The position numbers and the translations under genes were made by a program. The notes beneath the pieces were generated by a model, which did no database searches, was not told where the DNA came from, and saw only the letters and a program-made list of their open reading frames with translations. This document shows, one piece after another, positions 35,339-44,768 of a DNA stretch of 64,000 nucleotides. This DNA comes from Rhodospirillaceae bacterium (GTDB lineage Bacteria > Pseudomonadota > Alphaproteobacteria > Rhodospirillales > Casp-alpha2). Every line of letters begins with the position of its first letter. Position 1 is the stretch's first letter. The stretch is from contig JABJBP010000025.1 of NCBI GenBank assembly GCA_018665815.1, positions 17,817-81,816 on the forward strand, given 5' to 3'.

Positions 35339-37537
35339 ATGATGAACATCATGCGCAAGTATGGGCTTGAGCCAGCAATGGAAACCTCGCGCCGGCAATT
35401 CATCGTCGGTGCCGCAGCCGTGACCGGCGGTCTCGTAGTTGGCTTCGGTGCCGGGGCCGCGACACCGGGCAAGCAGAAAGAAGCCCCAACCATCGATCCC
35501 TTCGATGCCTATATTCAAATTTCCGCGGACAACAAAGTCACCATCTTGTCGTCGCAATTCGACATGGGGCAGGGCAGTTATCACGGCATCGCCACCTTGG
35601 TGATCGAGGAACTCGGCGCCAGTTGGGATCAGATCACCGTCCAGGGCGCCAGCGGCAACAAGGCTTATTACGCCAATCTGGCTTTCGGTGGGACCTTCCA
35701 GGGCTCCGGCGGCTCCACGTCGATTACGTCGTTCTATACGCGCTACCGGACGGCCGGTGCGACAGCCAGGACTATGCTAAGCGAGGCGGCGGCTAAGGCC
35801 TGGGGCGTGCCGGTAACCGAGATTTCGGTTGCCGAGGGGCGGCTTGCGCATAAATCCGGCAAATCCGCGACCTTCGGTGATATGGCTGGCGCTGCCGTGA
35901 ACGTTCCGGTGCCGAAGAACGTCACGCTGAAAGCGCCGTCGGAATGGACTGAAATCGGCCGCGTCGACGCACGCCGCCATGACACGGCGTCTAAGACCGA
36001 TGGCACTCACGATTTTACCATCGATGTGAAGTTGCCGGGTATGCTGACGGCGGTGATGATTCATCCCCCCAGGTTCGGTGGCACCGTGAAGTCGTTCGAC
36101 GCTGCGAAAGCGAAGTCCATGCCGGGCGTCGTTGACGTTGTCGCCTTGCCGCGCGGGGTTGCTGTGGTCGCTCAAAATACGTGGGCGGCACTGCAGGCCC
36201 GAGACGCGGTCACCGTCCAATGGGACGACTCGGAGGCGGAGATGCGCGGCACCGATCAGATCATCGCCGAATACAAGACCTTGGCCACCGGCAAGCCCGG
36301 GATCATCGCCGTTGACACGGGCGACGCGGACGAGGCATTCGCCGGTGCGGCCAAGGTTTTGGAGGCCGAATACACGTTTCCTTACCTAGCACATGCCGCG
36401 ATGGAGCCGCTGAATGCCGTCGCGCACCGGAACGCTGACGGCATCTTGGATATCTGGGGTGGTCATCAAATGCCCGATATTTACCAGGATCATGCCGCCA
36501 AGGCGGCTGGCGTGAAGCCCGAGCAGGTTCGCATGAACATCATGAAGACCGGTGGTGGGTTTGGCCGCCGGGCCTGCCCGGCCGATGGCGATATCACCGC
36601 GGAAGTCGCAAGCATCGCCAAGGCCATCGGCTTCACGGCGCCGGTGAAGCTGCAATGGACCCGCGAAAATGACATGCGCGGCGGGCGCTACCGACCGGCC
36701 TACGTGCACCGGTTGAAGGCAGGCTTGGATGCGGTCGGCAATCTGGTCGCCTGGGATCATCACATCGTCGGGCAGTCAATCATCAAGGACACGCTGCCGT
36801 TCCTGTTGGCGAAGAACGGGCTCGATTTCATGTCCGTCGAAGGGGCTGCCAACATGCCCTACACAATTCCCAATTTCCGTGTCGGTGTGACCAACGCGGA
36901 GGTCGGGGTGCCGGTACTGTGGTGGCGGTCCGTGGGCTCGACGCACAACGCCTATGCTACCGAAGTGTTCCTCGATGAGGTCGCCCGGGCCGCCGGCAAA
37001 GACCCGCTGGCCATGCGATTGGAACTGCTCAAGGACAAGCCGCGTCATGTGGGGGTGCTGAAGCTGGCTGCCGAAAAAGCCGGCTGGGGTGTGAAGACAA
37101 TACCGAAAGGCCACGCACTCGGCCTCTCCGTGCACGAAAGTTTCCACTCCTACGTGGCCGAGGTGGCGGAAGTGTCTGTGGAGGAAGGCCTTCCGAAAGT
37201 GCACCGGGTTGTCGCCGCCGTGGATTGTGGCATTCCCATTAACCCCAATGTCATCGAGGCGCAGGTGCAAGGCTCCATCGGCTTCGGACTGGGGGCCATC
37301 TTAGCGGAGAAAGTCACCATGACCGCCGGTGTCGTCGACCAGGGCAATTACGACACCTATACGCCGCTCCGCATGAATGCCATGCCGGACGTGGATGTCC
37401 ACATCGTGGCGTCGGACGCCTCACCCACCGGAATTGGCGAGCCCGCCGTGCCGCCCATCGGCCCGGCTGTGGCCAATGCCGTGGCGGCGGCAACTGGCAA
37501 GGTTTATCGGGACCTGCCGATGATCAAGGATGGCTGA
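35339..37537 (+). CDS. Molybdopterin-binding large subunit (IorB-like)
   Basis: 732 residues. Twin-arginine signal [20 protein letters not shown] near residue 16, so exported folded with cofactor. Xanthine dehydrogenase-family blocks: [20 protein letters not shown] for molybdopterin, [14 protein letters not shown], and the catalytic Glu in [10 protein letters not shown] near the C-terminus. Start chosen at 35339, 7 bases after GGAGG inside the end of the small-subunit gene. Substrate is probably an N-heterocycle or aldehyde; it cannot be fixed. No MoCo-insertion chaperone is adjacent. Confidence 0.92.
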   Translation: MMNIMRKYGLEPAMETSRRQFIVGAAAVTGGLVVGFGAGAATPGKQKEAPTIDPFDAYIQISADNKVTILSSQFDMGQGSYHGIATLVIEELGASWDQITVQGASGNKAYYANLAFGGTFQGSGGSTSITSFYTRYRTAGATARTMLSEAAAKAWGVPVTEISVAEGRLAHKSGKSATFGDMAGAAVNVPVPKNVTLKAPSEWTEIGRVDARRHDTASKTDGTHDFTIDVKLPGMLTAVMIHPPRFGGTVKSFDAAKAKSMPGVVDVVALPRGVAVVAQNTWAALQARDAVTVQWDDSEAEMRGTDQIIAEYKTLATGKPGIIAVDTGDADEAFAGAAKVLEAEYTFPYLAHAAMEPLNAVAHRNADGILDIWGGHQMPDIYQDHAAKAAGVKPEQVRMNIMKTGGGFGRRACPADGDITAEVASIAKAIGFTAPVKLQWTRENDMRGGRYRPAYVHRLKAGLDAVGNLVAWDHHIVGQSIIKDTLPFLLAKNGLDFMSVEGAANMPYTIPNFRVGVTNAEVGVPVLWWRSVGSTHNAYATEVFLDEVARAAGKDPLAMRLELLKDKPRHVGVLKLAAEKAGWGVKTIPKGHALGLSVHESFHSYVAEVAEVSVEEGLPKVHRVVAAVDCGIPINPNVIEAQVQGSIGFGLGAILAEKVTMTAGVVDQGNYDTYTPLRMNAMPDVDVHIVASDASPTGIGEPAVPPIGPAVANAVAAATGKVYRDLPMIKDG

Positions 37538-37553
37538 ATAGGCATGCTGCCCT

Positions 37554-37904
37554 TTAGCGCGCGGCAATCACCATAATCTCGACATCGAATTTGTCGGACG
37601 CCAGCTTGGCTTCGACACAGGCCCGGCACGGCGTGTTGCCAGGGCTCACCCAGGCATCCCAAACGGCGTTCATCTCAGCGAAATTCGCCATGTCGGTGAT
37701 CCACAAGTTCGCCGATAACAGCTTCGATTTGTCGGTTCCGGCTTCCGCCAGAAAGCCGTCGATACGGGCCAGGATGTCCTTGGTCTGCGCGGCAACGCTA
37801 CCGCCGGGCGCGCCCTGCGCGACTTGGCCGGCCAGATAAACGGTGTCGCCGTGAATGACGACTTGGCTCATGCGGTCACCGGAATGTTTGCGTTCGATAC
37901 TCAT
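37554..37904 (-). CDS. RidA/YjgF-family protein
   Basis: 116-residue RidA fold. Family positions: GDTVYLAGQVAQG at the front, and NTPCRACVEAKLASD where Arg binds the carboxylate of imine/enamine intermediates. RidA proteins hydrolyse reactive 2-aminoacrylate-type enamines; this one could serve amino-acid metabolism. Convergent with the molybdenum hydroxylase, 16 bases apart, so probably not part of that unit. Confidence 0.92.
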   Translation of the reverse strand: MSIERKHSGDRMSQVVIHGDTVYLAGQVAQGAPGGSVAAQTKDILARIDGFLAEAGTDKSKLLSANLWITDMANFAEMNAVWDAWVSPGNTPCRACVEAKLASDKFDVEIMVIAAR

Positions 37905-37979
37905 GGAAGATCTCCCGTAGTTAATTAATCTGGCGCGACCTTATCGAATTTCGCCATGGTGTAAACCGCCGGAGATTGG

Positions 37980-38897
37980 TTAATCTGATCCGGCTTTCTC
38001 GCCGCCGGGAATTTCATCTGTGCCCAAGGCCTCAGCCAGACTCGATTGCGCGCTGCCGGGTTGCATGGGTTTTTGCTGGCTCGGGTCGGGGGCCCAGGCG
38101 GTCACGGTTAGAATGTCGAAAGTGGCGGGGATTCGGCCGTCTGGGCCGGCGAATTTTTCTAGGTATAGTTCACAAGCCTTGAGCAATGTCGCGCGGCGGC
38201 TGAAGCCCGGGCGTCTGTCCTTGTTGGCGTTGGCCTCGCCCATGTTGCGAAGGTCATGCATCAGTTTCAGCGGATTGTCGTAGGACACGGTAATCTGTTC
38301 GGCATCGACGACCGGCAACGCGAAACCGGCGCGTTGCAGAAGATTGCCCATGTCACGGACGTCAATCAGCGGCGAGAAGCGCGGGCTCAGGCCGCCCTCA
38401 ATGGCGATCTCGGCGTCATAAAGGCACGCCCGCAATTCTTTCAGCGTATCACCGCCAAAGACGCTGGCCAGGAATAAACCATCCGGTTTCAGGGCGTGGC
38501 GGATTTGGATTAGTGCCCCGGGCAGATCGTTGACCCAATGCAAGCTGAGATTGGACAGTACAGCGTCAAATGTTGCCGTGCCAAAAGGTAATGTTTCTTC
38601 ATCGGCCACCAACGCTGGACGGTCATTCCCCCGTGCTCGACCGGCCATGGCCAGCGACAAGTCGGCCTGAATTAAGGTTTTGACGGCGCCCCGCCCCCCG
38701 AGCACGCCCCCCAATCCGCCGGTGCGGCAGCCGAGGTCGAGGCTCAAGGGAAACTCGCGGGTGATGTCGTCGAGCCGGTCGGCGAGGCGATCGGCAACTT
38801 CGGCGAACAAAAAGTCATGATCGCCCAGCAATGGCGCGGCTCGGTCGCGGTGGCGACGGACGGCGGCCCGGTTGAAGACGGTCATGGTTTCGGTCAT
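37980..38897 (-). CDS. SAM-dependent methyltransferase, BioC/NDUFAF5-like
   Basis: 305 residues from MTETMTVFNRAAVRRHRDRA. Class I methyltransferase with motif I LDLGCRTGGLGGVLG, acidic loop DEETLPF, and SNLSLHWVNDLPGAL, typical of the group around BioC and NDUFAF5, which hydroxylates an arginine in complex I. The frame runs open another 193 codons upstream antisense to comF; that part has no homology. Divergent from comF with 9 bases between start codons, a pairing conserved in alphaproteobacteria. Confidence 0.9.
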   Translation of the reverse strand: MTETMTVFNRAAVRRHRDRAAPLLGDHDFLFAEVADRLADRLDDITREFPLSLDLGCRTGGLGGVLGGRGAVKTLIQADLSLAMAGRARGNDRPALVADEETLPFGTATFDAVLSNLSLHWVNDLPGALIQIRHALKPDGLFLASVFGGDTLKELRACLYDAEIAIEGGLSPRFSPLIDVRDMGNLLQRAGFALPVVDAEQITVSYDNPLKLMHDLRNMGEANANKDRRPGFSRRATLLKACELYLEKFAGPDGRIPATFDILTVTAWAPDPSQQKPMQPGSAQSSLAEALGTDEIPGGEKAGSD

Positions 38898-38906
38898 GCT
38901 TTTCTT

Positions 38907-39698
38907 ATGGCACACGACAGCCCCTCCATAAATGCCGACCCGCACAGCGCCGATGCGCGCGGCCCTATTGGTCAGGCGGTCACGCACGTGCTTGATCTTT
39001 TGTTGCCGCCGCAATGCCTGAATTGCGGCTGTATTGTTGAGACCACAGGCGCGCTTTGCGCACCGTGCTGGGAACAGGTGAGTTTTTTGACGTCGCCGTT
39101 CTGTGCGTGTTGTGGCCTGCCGTTTGAAGAAGATGCCGGCACCGACGCACTTTGCGGCGCGTGCCACCGTGCGCGCCCTGCCTATCAACGAGCGCGTGCG
39201 GTGATGATCTACGATGAGGCCAGCCGCCATATGATCTTGGCTTACAAGCACGGCGACCGCACCGATATGGCGCCGGCCTTCGCGGCTTGGGCGGCGCGGG
39301 CAGGCGGCGACTTGATTGCCGATGCGGATTTGATTGCGCCGGTTCCCCTTCACTGGACGCGGTTGTTTCGGCGGAGGTTCAATCAGGCCGCCCTCATCGC
39401 GCGCCATCTGAGCGCCGACGGGGGGCAGAAATTTGCTCCCGACCTGATTGTCCGCAAGCGTCGCACGCCAAGCCAAGCGGGTCTCGGCTTTGGCGGACGG
39501 CGGCGCAATGTCAGAGGGGCATTCCGGGCGGCGGCAAAATGGCGGTCGCGTCTGGCCGGCAAGCGCGTGTTATTGATTGATGATGTGATGACCACCGGGG
39601 CCACGGTCTCATCGTGCGCCCGGGTTCTGACGCGCGCCGGCGCAAGCGCCGTCGATGTACTAACCCTGGCACGCGTGGTCCGGCCTCAGCCGGAGTAA
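38907..39698 (+). CDS. comF: ComF family phosphoribosyltransferase-like protein
   Basis: 263 residues from MAHDSPSINADPHSAD. N-terminal zinc-ribbon cysteines (CLNCG, CAPC, CACCG, CGACH) and a C-terminal PRTase domain with PRPP loop VLLIDDVMTTGATVSSC. Linked to DNA uptake in competent bacteria, but widespread in others with unclear role. First gene of a comF-grxC-nitrilase run. Confidence 0.92.
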   Translation: MAHDSPSINADPHSADARGPIGQAVTHVLDLLLPPQCLNCGCIVETTGALCAPCWEQVSFLTSPFCACCGLPFEEDAGTDALCGACHRARPAYQRARAVMIYDEASRHMILAYKHGDRTDMAPAFAAWAARAGGDLIADADLIAPVPLHWTRLFRRRFNQAALIARHLSADGGQKFAPDLIVRKRRTPSQAGLGFGGRRRNVRGAFRAAAKWRSRLAGKRVLLIDDVMTTGATVSSCARVLTRAGASAVDVLTLARVVRPQPE

Positions 39699-39794
39699 CA
39701 TCATCGCGATCAGGGGCTGGACAGAAGGGCGCCTTGTCCCATATGTGTCGCTGGTTAATGTGTGTCCCTAGCGTCGATGAGAAGGAAGAATTTC

Positions 39795-40058
39795 GTGGCT
39801 AAAATTGAAATCTATACCTCGCCGTTCTGTGGCTTTTGTGCTCGGGCGAAAAGCCTGCTTGATGGCAAAGGCGTGGCGTTTGAGGAAATTGATACCTTCA
39901 TGACTGGCGGGGCGCGCCAGGAAATGGCCGAGCGATCCGGCGGCCGAACCTCGGTGCCGCAGGTTTTCGTCGATGACGAATACATCGGCGATTGCGAAGG
40001 TATCTTCGCACTCGATGCAGCCGGTGAGCTTGATGCAAAATTGGGCGTGGCCGGGTGA
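39795..40058 (+). CDS. grxC: Glutaredoxin 3 (GrxC)
   Basis: 87 residues from GTG (read MAKIEIYTSPFCGFC), after AGGAAG. Dithiol active site Cys12-Gly-Phe-Cys15, and TSVPQVFVDDEYIGDCEGI with the cis-Pro and glutathione-binding loop. Reduces disulfides with glutathione. The frame extends 11 codons upstream, unneeded. The stop overlaps the GTG of the next gene (GTGA). Confidence 0.95.
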   Translation: MAKIEIYTSPFCGFCARAKSLLDGKGVAFEEIDTFMTGGARQEMAERSGGRTSVPQVFVDDEYIGDCEGIFALDAAGELDAKLGVAG

Positions 40059-40897
40059 CCCGCCGCTTCACGGCAGCTCTTTTACAAACGCAAAGCGGTC
40101 GTGCTCCGGCCGGCAATGCCATAATCATTGCAGACATGGTGCGCGGCGCCCGCGACGCTGGCGCCGATTTGATCATGACACCGGAAACATCGAACATGAT
40201 GGAGCCGGACCGCGACGTGGCGCGTGCCGCCGCACGCCTGGAAGCCGACGACGAATTTCTTGATGCGGCGCGCGGCTGGGCACGCGATACCGGGGCCTGG
40301 ATTCTGCTGGGTTCCATTGTCGTCAAGAGCGAGACGCCGGCCCGCGCCGACGGCAAACCCATGTTGGCGAACCGATCCATCTTGTTGAACGCGGATGGTG
40401 AGACGGTGGCTCGGTTCGATAAAATTCATATGTTCGACGTCGAATTAGGCGAAGGCGAGGTTTATCGGGAATCGGAAGCGTATGCGCCGGGAACCGATAT
40501 GGTCTTGGCCGACACGCCTTGGGGAAAGCTTGGCATGACGGTTTGTTACGACCTCCGCTTTGCGCATCTCTACCGCAAGCTGGCCAAGGCCGGCGCTGAC
40601 TTTCTGTCGATCCCGTCAGCTTTCACTCAACCGACGGGTCGCGATCACTGGGAAATCTTGCTCCGGGCGCGAGCCATTGAAACAGGGTGCTTTGTCTTCG
40701 CGCCGGCCCAGACCGGTAATCATGAAGGCGGGCGTAAAACCTACGGACATTCCCTGGCGGTTGACCCGTGGGGCCGTGTGTTGGCCGATGGTGGCGAGGA
40801 GATCGGTATCGTTACCGCAGAAATCGACCCCGACGCGGTCGTCGTAGCGCGCCGAAAAATGCCGTCGCTCTCTCACGATCGCGAATTTTTTGTATAG
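40055..40897 (+). CDS. Carbon-nitrogen hydrolase (Nit/omega-amidase-like)
   Basis: 280 residues, nitrilase superfamily. Catalytic triad: Glu in IMTPETSNMM, Lys in RFDKIHMFDVEL, Cys in GMTVCYDLRF. The Nit1/Nit2-type context suggests deaminated glutathione amidase or omega-amidase. Start GTG overlaps the grxC stop by four bases, fitting a thiol-related pair. Its TAG stop lies inside the left arm of the inverted-repeat element that follows. Confidence 0.93.
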   Translation: MTRRFTAALLQTQSGRAPAGNAIIIADMVRGARDAGADLIMTPETSNMMEPDRDVARAAARLEADDEFLDAARGWARDTGAWILLGSIVVKSETPARADGKPMLANRSILLNADGETVARFDKIHMFDVELGEGEVYRESEAYAPGTDMVLADTPWGKLGMTVCYDLRFAHLYRKLAKAGADFLSIPSAFTQPTGRDHWEILLRARAIETGCFVFAPAQTGNHEGGRKTYGHSLAVDPWGRVLADGGEEIGIVTAEIDPDAVVVARRKMPSLSHDREFFV

Positions 40898-41153
40898 CCC
40901 CTCAGGCGCCGGGTGCTCACTCCGCTCGCTTGGCTTGCGGGCCATAAGGCCCGGCGCGCGGTCGCGCTTGCCTCTGGGCTAACGCCCGTCGGTAACAGAG
41001 ACTTCCGAACATCGTCGCGCCGGCCAATTTGCAATGCTGTCAATTGGCTATGGAACCGACGAGCTTTGCTCGGAGGCAAGCCCAAAGGGCGCCGCGCGTG
41101 AGCGCGTAAGCCAAGCATCCCGGAGGGATGCGCCCGGCGCCAGAGGGGCTATA
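40893..41153. repeat. 261-bp inverted pair of multi-hairpin elements
   Basis: Ends 40893-40916 and 41130-41153 are reverse complements with two mismatches and each contains the stop codon (TAG) of the gene it borders. Inside, the two arms share blocks in the same order and spacing: GCTTGGCTT (40928; 41116), GCTTGCCTC (40966; 41081), CGTCGGT (40987; 41061). Between the blocks lie short hairpins whose sequences differ but whose places agree: GGGCC-ATAA-GGCCC and GCGCG-GT-CGCGC and GGGC-TAAC-GCCC on the left; CGCG-CTCA-CGCG, GCCC-TTT-GGGC and CGAGC-AAA-GCTCG on the right. May serve as a two-way terminator. Confidence 0.8.
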
Positions 41154-41769
41154 AACAATGCACGGCGGGTTCGCCGTCATCGCGGGTGCTGATCTCCAAA
41201 TCCTTCACCGCGCAGAGCCGTTGTTTGACGCCTGGAATATCGGTCACTTCCAGCCGCCCGTGTTCATAGGCGACGATTTGAAGCCGGCCGGTGGCGAGAT
41301 CAAGCAACTCGCCGCTTATCAATAAATGATCGGGGTTGCGTGGCCGAGCGAATTCCTCGTTGCCGCGTGCGAAAGTTTCGTAAATCAAGACGCCGCCCGG
41401 GGCGAGGGCATCGACGAGTGCTGGAAACAGGGGCCGGTACAAGTAATTGACGACGACGATGGCATCAAATTGCCGGCCATGCAGCGGTCCATCGGCGCCG
41501 AACGGTGAGGTGTCGGTTTCCATATCAAAGGTGATGATCTCCGCCGCGGAGTTTTCCGTAAGGTCGGAAAGCGCATCGGTATTGCGGTCAATTAACACGG
41601 CCTTGTGACCCTGTTGAAGGAAATGCCGAGCGTGACGGCCACCCCCACAGGCAAGGTCGAGCACGGGGCCATTGGTGGCCACAAGCGGTGCAAACCGGGC
41701 CACCCAGGGGGATGGTTCGGTGATTCTAAGGTGCTTCGCTCTGACGTCGTCGGTCGTAATCTTTTGCAT
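41149..41769 (-). CDS. Class I SAM-dependent methyltransferase
   Basis: 206 residues. Motif I is VLDLACGGGRHARHFLQQGH, followed by VLIDRN, DAIVVVNYLYRPLFPALV and GGVLIYETFARGNEEF, matching the TehB-like group of small methyltransferases. Substrate unknown. Its TAG is in the right arm of the inverted element and mirrors the stop of the nitrilase gene. Confidence 0.88.
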   Translation of the reverse strand: MQKITTDDVRAKHLRITEPSPWVARFAPLVATNGPVLDLACGGGRHARHFLQQGHKAVLIDRNTDALSDLTENSAAEIITFDMETDTSPFGADGPLHGRQFDAIVVVNYLYRPLFPALVDALAPGGVLIYETFARGNEEFARPRNPDHLLISGELLDLATGRLQIVAYEHGRLEVTDIPGVKQRLCAVKDLEISTRDDGEPAVHCL

Positions 41770-41806
41770 TTGTTAACGCATTTAAGCTATGACAGTTGCT
41801 CCCAGG

Positions 41807-41828
41807 AGTGAACCAAAAGGGGTTCACT
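41807..41828. promoter_or_regulatory. Hairpin in gap before DUF1178 gene
   Basis: AGTGAACC, six-base loop, GGTTCACT; a perfect 8-bp stem 30 bases before the DUF1178 start and between divergent genes. No T-run, so an operator or leader hairpin is more likely than a terminator. Confidence 0.35.
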
Positions 41829-41858
41829 CGCGCAAACGGATGATAAAGACGGCGGCGC

Positions 41859-42308
41859 ATGATCGTATATCAATTCCGATGCAGCAACGGCCATGAGTTT
41901 GATGCATGGTTTCGCGACAGTTCCACCTGTGATCTTCAGATCAAGGCGGGGGATGTCGAATGTCCGCATTGTGGTGATCAACACGTTTGCAAAGCCGTCA
42001 TGGCACCGAATATCGCGCCCAGCCGTTCGCGCGCCAAATCATTGCCGCCGGAAAGCGACCGGGCCGAAAAGCGGGCCCATGAGGTTGCCGAGAAAATTCT
42101 CGAAGCGGTCGGCCAAATTCGCGGCCACGTTGAAGAAAATTTCGACAATGTCGGCGACGAGTTCGCCGATGAAGCCCGGCGTATCCATTACGGAGAAGCC
42201 GAGGAGCGAGGCATCTTTGGTGAAGCGACCGACGAAGAAGCCGAGGAATTGGACGAAGAAGGCATCGAAGTTCACCGTCTGCCCAACCCGCCGCGCCGCG
42301 ACAGTTAG
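41859..42308 (+). CDS. DUF1178 family protein
   Basis: 149 residues. N-terminal zinc-ribbon-like fold with MIVYQFRCSNGHEFDAWFRD and VECPHCG (two Cys-x-x-Cys-type pairs, the first loose), then a linker and an acidic tail (EATDEEAEELDEEGIEVH). Conserved in alphaproteobacteria near the nitrilase/ubiG genes, as here; role unknown. Confidence 0.92.
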   Translation: MIVYQFRCSNGHEFDAWFRDSSTCDLQIKAGDVECPHCGDQHVCKAVMAPNIAPSRSRAKSLPPESDRAEKRAHEVAEKILEAVGQIRGHVEENFDNVGDEFADEARRIHYGEAEERGIFGEATDEEAEELDEEGIEVHRLPNPPRRDS

Positions 42309-42336
42309 ACCCCTGCAAAATTCTAAAACCGCCGCC

Positions 42337-43839
42337 GTGCCCGCCTCTAGCGCCGGCGCCCGAGCGTATTTTGGGCGAATTCAACTGGTCGCAAGTCGAT
42401 TGTGTTTGGTTTTGCTAATTGGATTTGCCGCCTTGTCGGCACCATCCCCGGTATCCTCAAAGATCCCTTTGTTCGAGGCGGCGAAGCGGACCTTTGTGCA
42501 AGCGACCCGGCATTATCAAGATCGCCAATATGTCGCCGCCATGAAAGTTTTGAAGAAACTTTGGCGCAAATATCCCGTCGGCGATGCCGTCTGGGGGCAT
42601 AGGGATCATAAAGTCGCTAAGCTGCATTAAGGCTCTCCGCCGTTTTACTACGCGCTCATGATGCTCTCGGAGGTGACCCATTGGCGTCTTAAAAAGAAAC
42701 CTCAGGGGCCGGCATCGAAAATTACACTGCGCATCGTCCTGATCGGAAAATCAGCCGGCCTGCAACCGCGATCGCCGGGGGAATTAACACGCCGCTAAGG
42801 CGTGGTCGTTCGGCATATGCTCCACAACAGTCTGCGCAACGACCGAGAAACATTTCATCAATCACTTTGGTTATTTCGGGAATACGTTGCCTTCATCACC
42901 GGCGGAAAGCTGGATCTGAAAATCAAATTTCTAGACCTGCCGAACGTCAGTGTACCGGTTCGTGTCGCCGCATCGCCGTTGCGGATGGCCGGACTTGATT
43001 ATCAGCGTGCATGGCCGGTTATTTGGAACGCGATCCCTGCTGATATTCAGGCGTCATCGGATTGGTGGTGGATACTTTATCCGTCTCATGTGCCGCCGAA
43101 GTCCGCAGGATTCGGAAACAACGATTTTATTACCGGTGGCATGGCGGCAGGTGCGCGTGGCGAGCCAGTATTCTTGATTGATGACCTCTGGTTGGTCCGC
43201 AAACCGCCACACCTTGGGGCCGGCGATTATTCCGACCTGGAACGCCAGGCCTACCTGCCGCAATGGCTGCAGCACGAATTTTTCCATCACTTGTTCCGCA
43301 ATTATCCGGAATTCAAATTGGAAGCCAAAAGCCATCAGTGGTTTGACCGGCAGGCGTGTCCGAAAGATTTCAAAGGGCAATATGAGCCCGATTATTATGC
43401 CAATGCCCTGCACAAGCGATTGATGAATGCGCGACCGCCGCTGCATGTCACGCTGCGCCACCTGCCAACTGCGGGCCCTGCCCCAATCCCGAACCCGACA
43501 ACAAAGCCAGCACCGGCAGGTGCCGCGCTTAGCGACATCGCCGGCACATATCGACGGACGCCGGTTGAAAACGATTGGCATGTCGGAAAAATTTCCACGG
43601 GATCGGCAAAAGGATCGAAAAAGGGTGTGGTGATGTGGCGTAACAAGGCCGGCCGGTCGTGGCGTCTCAAGCCTGATCTTGGTCGCGGCATGCTGGTCAC
43701 GGGGCCGGATAATCCCTATTTCGAATCGCAACCTGTCTCTGCCCGCGACTTCACGTTGATTTATAAGACCAACGCCGGTATGGGCGGTGCAAAAATCATC
43801 GGATTCAAATTCCTAGGCGAGTTCTACCGCAAGGATTAA
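42337..43839 (+). pseudogene. Exported HEXXH-containing protein with two in-frame stops
   Basis: A single frame of 501 codons from about GTG 42337 to TAA 43839, broken by TAA at 42628-42630 and 42796-42798. All three parts read as protein: a signal-like stretch (RLCLVLLIGFAALSAPS), a helical part with AMKVLKKLWRKYPVGDA, a middle piece PPFYYALMMLSEVTHWRLK, then a long domain with QWLQHEFFHHLFRNYPEF (HEFFH at codons 313-317, a zinc-protease-like motif) and a beta-rich C-terminus. The last part alone (from 42802) has no good start. No named family recognised. Either a pseudogene or carrying sequence errors. Confidence 0.72.
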
Positions 43840-44594
43840 GCTCTATCTTTCACGGCAAGCATGATGAAATTGACATCGATATCATCGCTTTGATGCCATT
43901 CTCCGTTCATCGGATTGTAACTCAGTCCCTTGATATCGGTGATCTCCATGCCGTGCGGACGCAGTTCGTTGGCCAATTCGGAAGGCCGTGCGAATTTTTT
44001 CCAGTCATGGGTGCCGACGGGAAGCCAGCGCAGGATGTATTCGGCGCCGATCTTCGCCATGGCCAAGGATTTCAGTGTTCGATTGAGCGTTGAGACGACC
44101 ATCAAACCGCCTGGTTTGACCAAGTTTGCTGCCGCTTCCATGAACAATGCGCGGTCCGCGACGTGCTCGACCACTTCCATGTTGAGAACGACATCGTAGC
44201 GTTTTCCATCCGCGCCCGTATCTTCGGGAAGGACGTGGCGGTAAGTGATGTCCAAGTCCATGATCTCCGCATGGGCGCGGGCCGCGTTGACGGTCTCGGC
44301 GCCCGCGTCAATTCCGGTCACGTTGGCACCCAGGCGGCACATAGGTTCGCACAACAACCCGCCGCCACAACCGATATCAATGAGATCAAGATCGCGAAGC
44401 GGGCGGTCTGCCAACGGATCGCGGCCAAATCGGGTGGCCGCGTGATCGCGGATAAAGGCAATGCGGGCCGGATTGAGGTGATGCAGCGGCCGGAACTCAC
44501 CGTCCGGATCCCACCATTTCTCGGCCAGCCGGGTGAACTGTGCGACTTCATCCGGATTAACGGTGGACTTGGCCGCTTGCACTGATGTTGTCAT
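43836..44594 (-). CDS. ubiG: Ubiquinone biosynthesis O-methyltransferase UbiG
   Basis: 252 residues from MTTSVQAAKSTVNPDEVAQF with GGAGATGAG just before. Both O-methylation steps of ubiquinone synthesis. Family blocks: FTRLAEKWWDPDGEFRPLHH, motif I LIDIGCGGGLLCEPM, VVLNMEVVEHV and VSTLNRTLKS. Divergent from lysC, the usual alphaproteobacterial arrangement. Its stop shares four bases with the convergent gene. Confidence 0.96.
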   Translation of the reverse strand: MTTSVQAAKSTVNPDEVAQFTRLAEKWWDPDGEFRPLHHLNPARIAFIRDHAATRFGRDPLADRPLRDLDLIDIGCGGGLLCEPMCRLGANVTGIDAGAETVNAARAHAEIMDLDITYRHVLPEDTGADGKRYDVVLNMEVVEHVADRALFMEAAANLVKPGGLMVVSTLNRTLKSLAMAKIGAEYILRWLPVGTHDWKKFARPSELANELRPHGMEITDIKGLSYNPMNGEWHQSDDIDVNFIMLAVKDRA

Positions 44595-44768
44595 CTCATC
44601 TCCGCTCGCGCCGGGCGCGGACTTGTCATGCCTTGAGGTCATAGAGTATGAATGCGCCGCCCGCGCTGCAACCCGCACGATTTATTGGTCTCGTTCCGAG
44701 AGTTATTAATCCGGTCCGATTCCCAAGATACCCAGCGGCGCGGCGAAGAACGATTTGGAATTGGTAAT

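Noticed and set aside
38898..39476. 193-codon upstream extension of the BioC-like methyltransferase
   Set aside because: It is antisense to comF, has no family match, and the methyltransferase N-terminus begins at MTETMTVFNRAAV.
22271..42798. Reading TAA as sense (stop-codon recoding) to explain the interrupted genes
   Set aside because: Many intact genes in the window end in TAA, and release factor 1, which reads TAA, is present; recoding would extend those genes.
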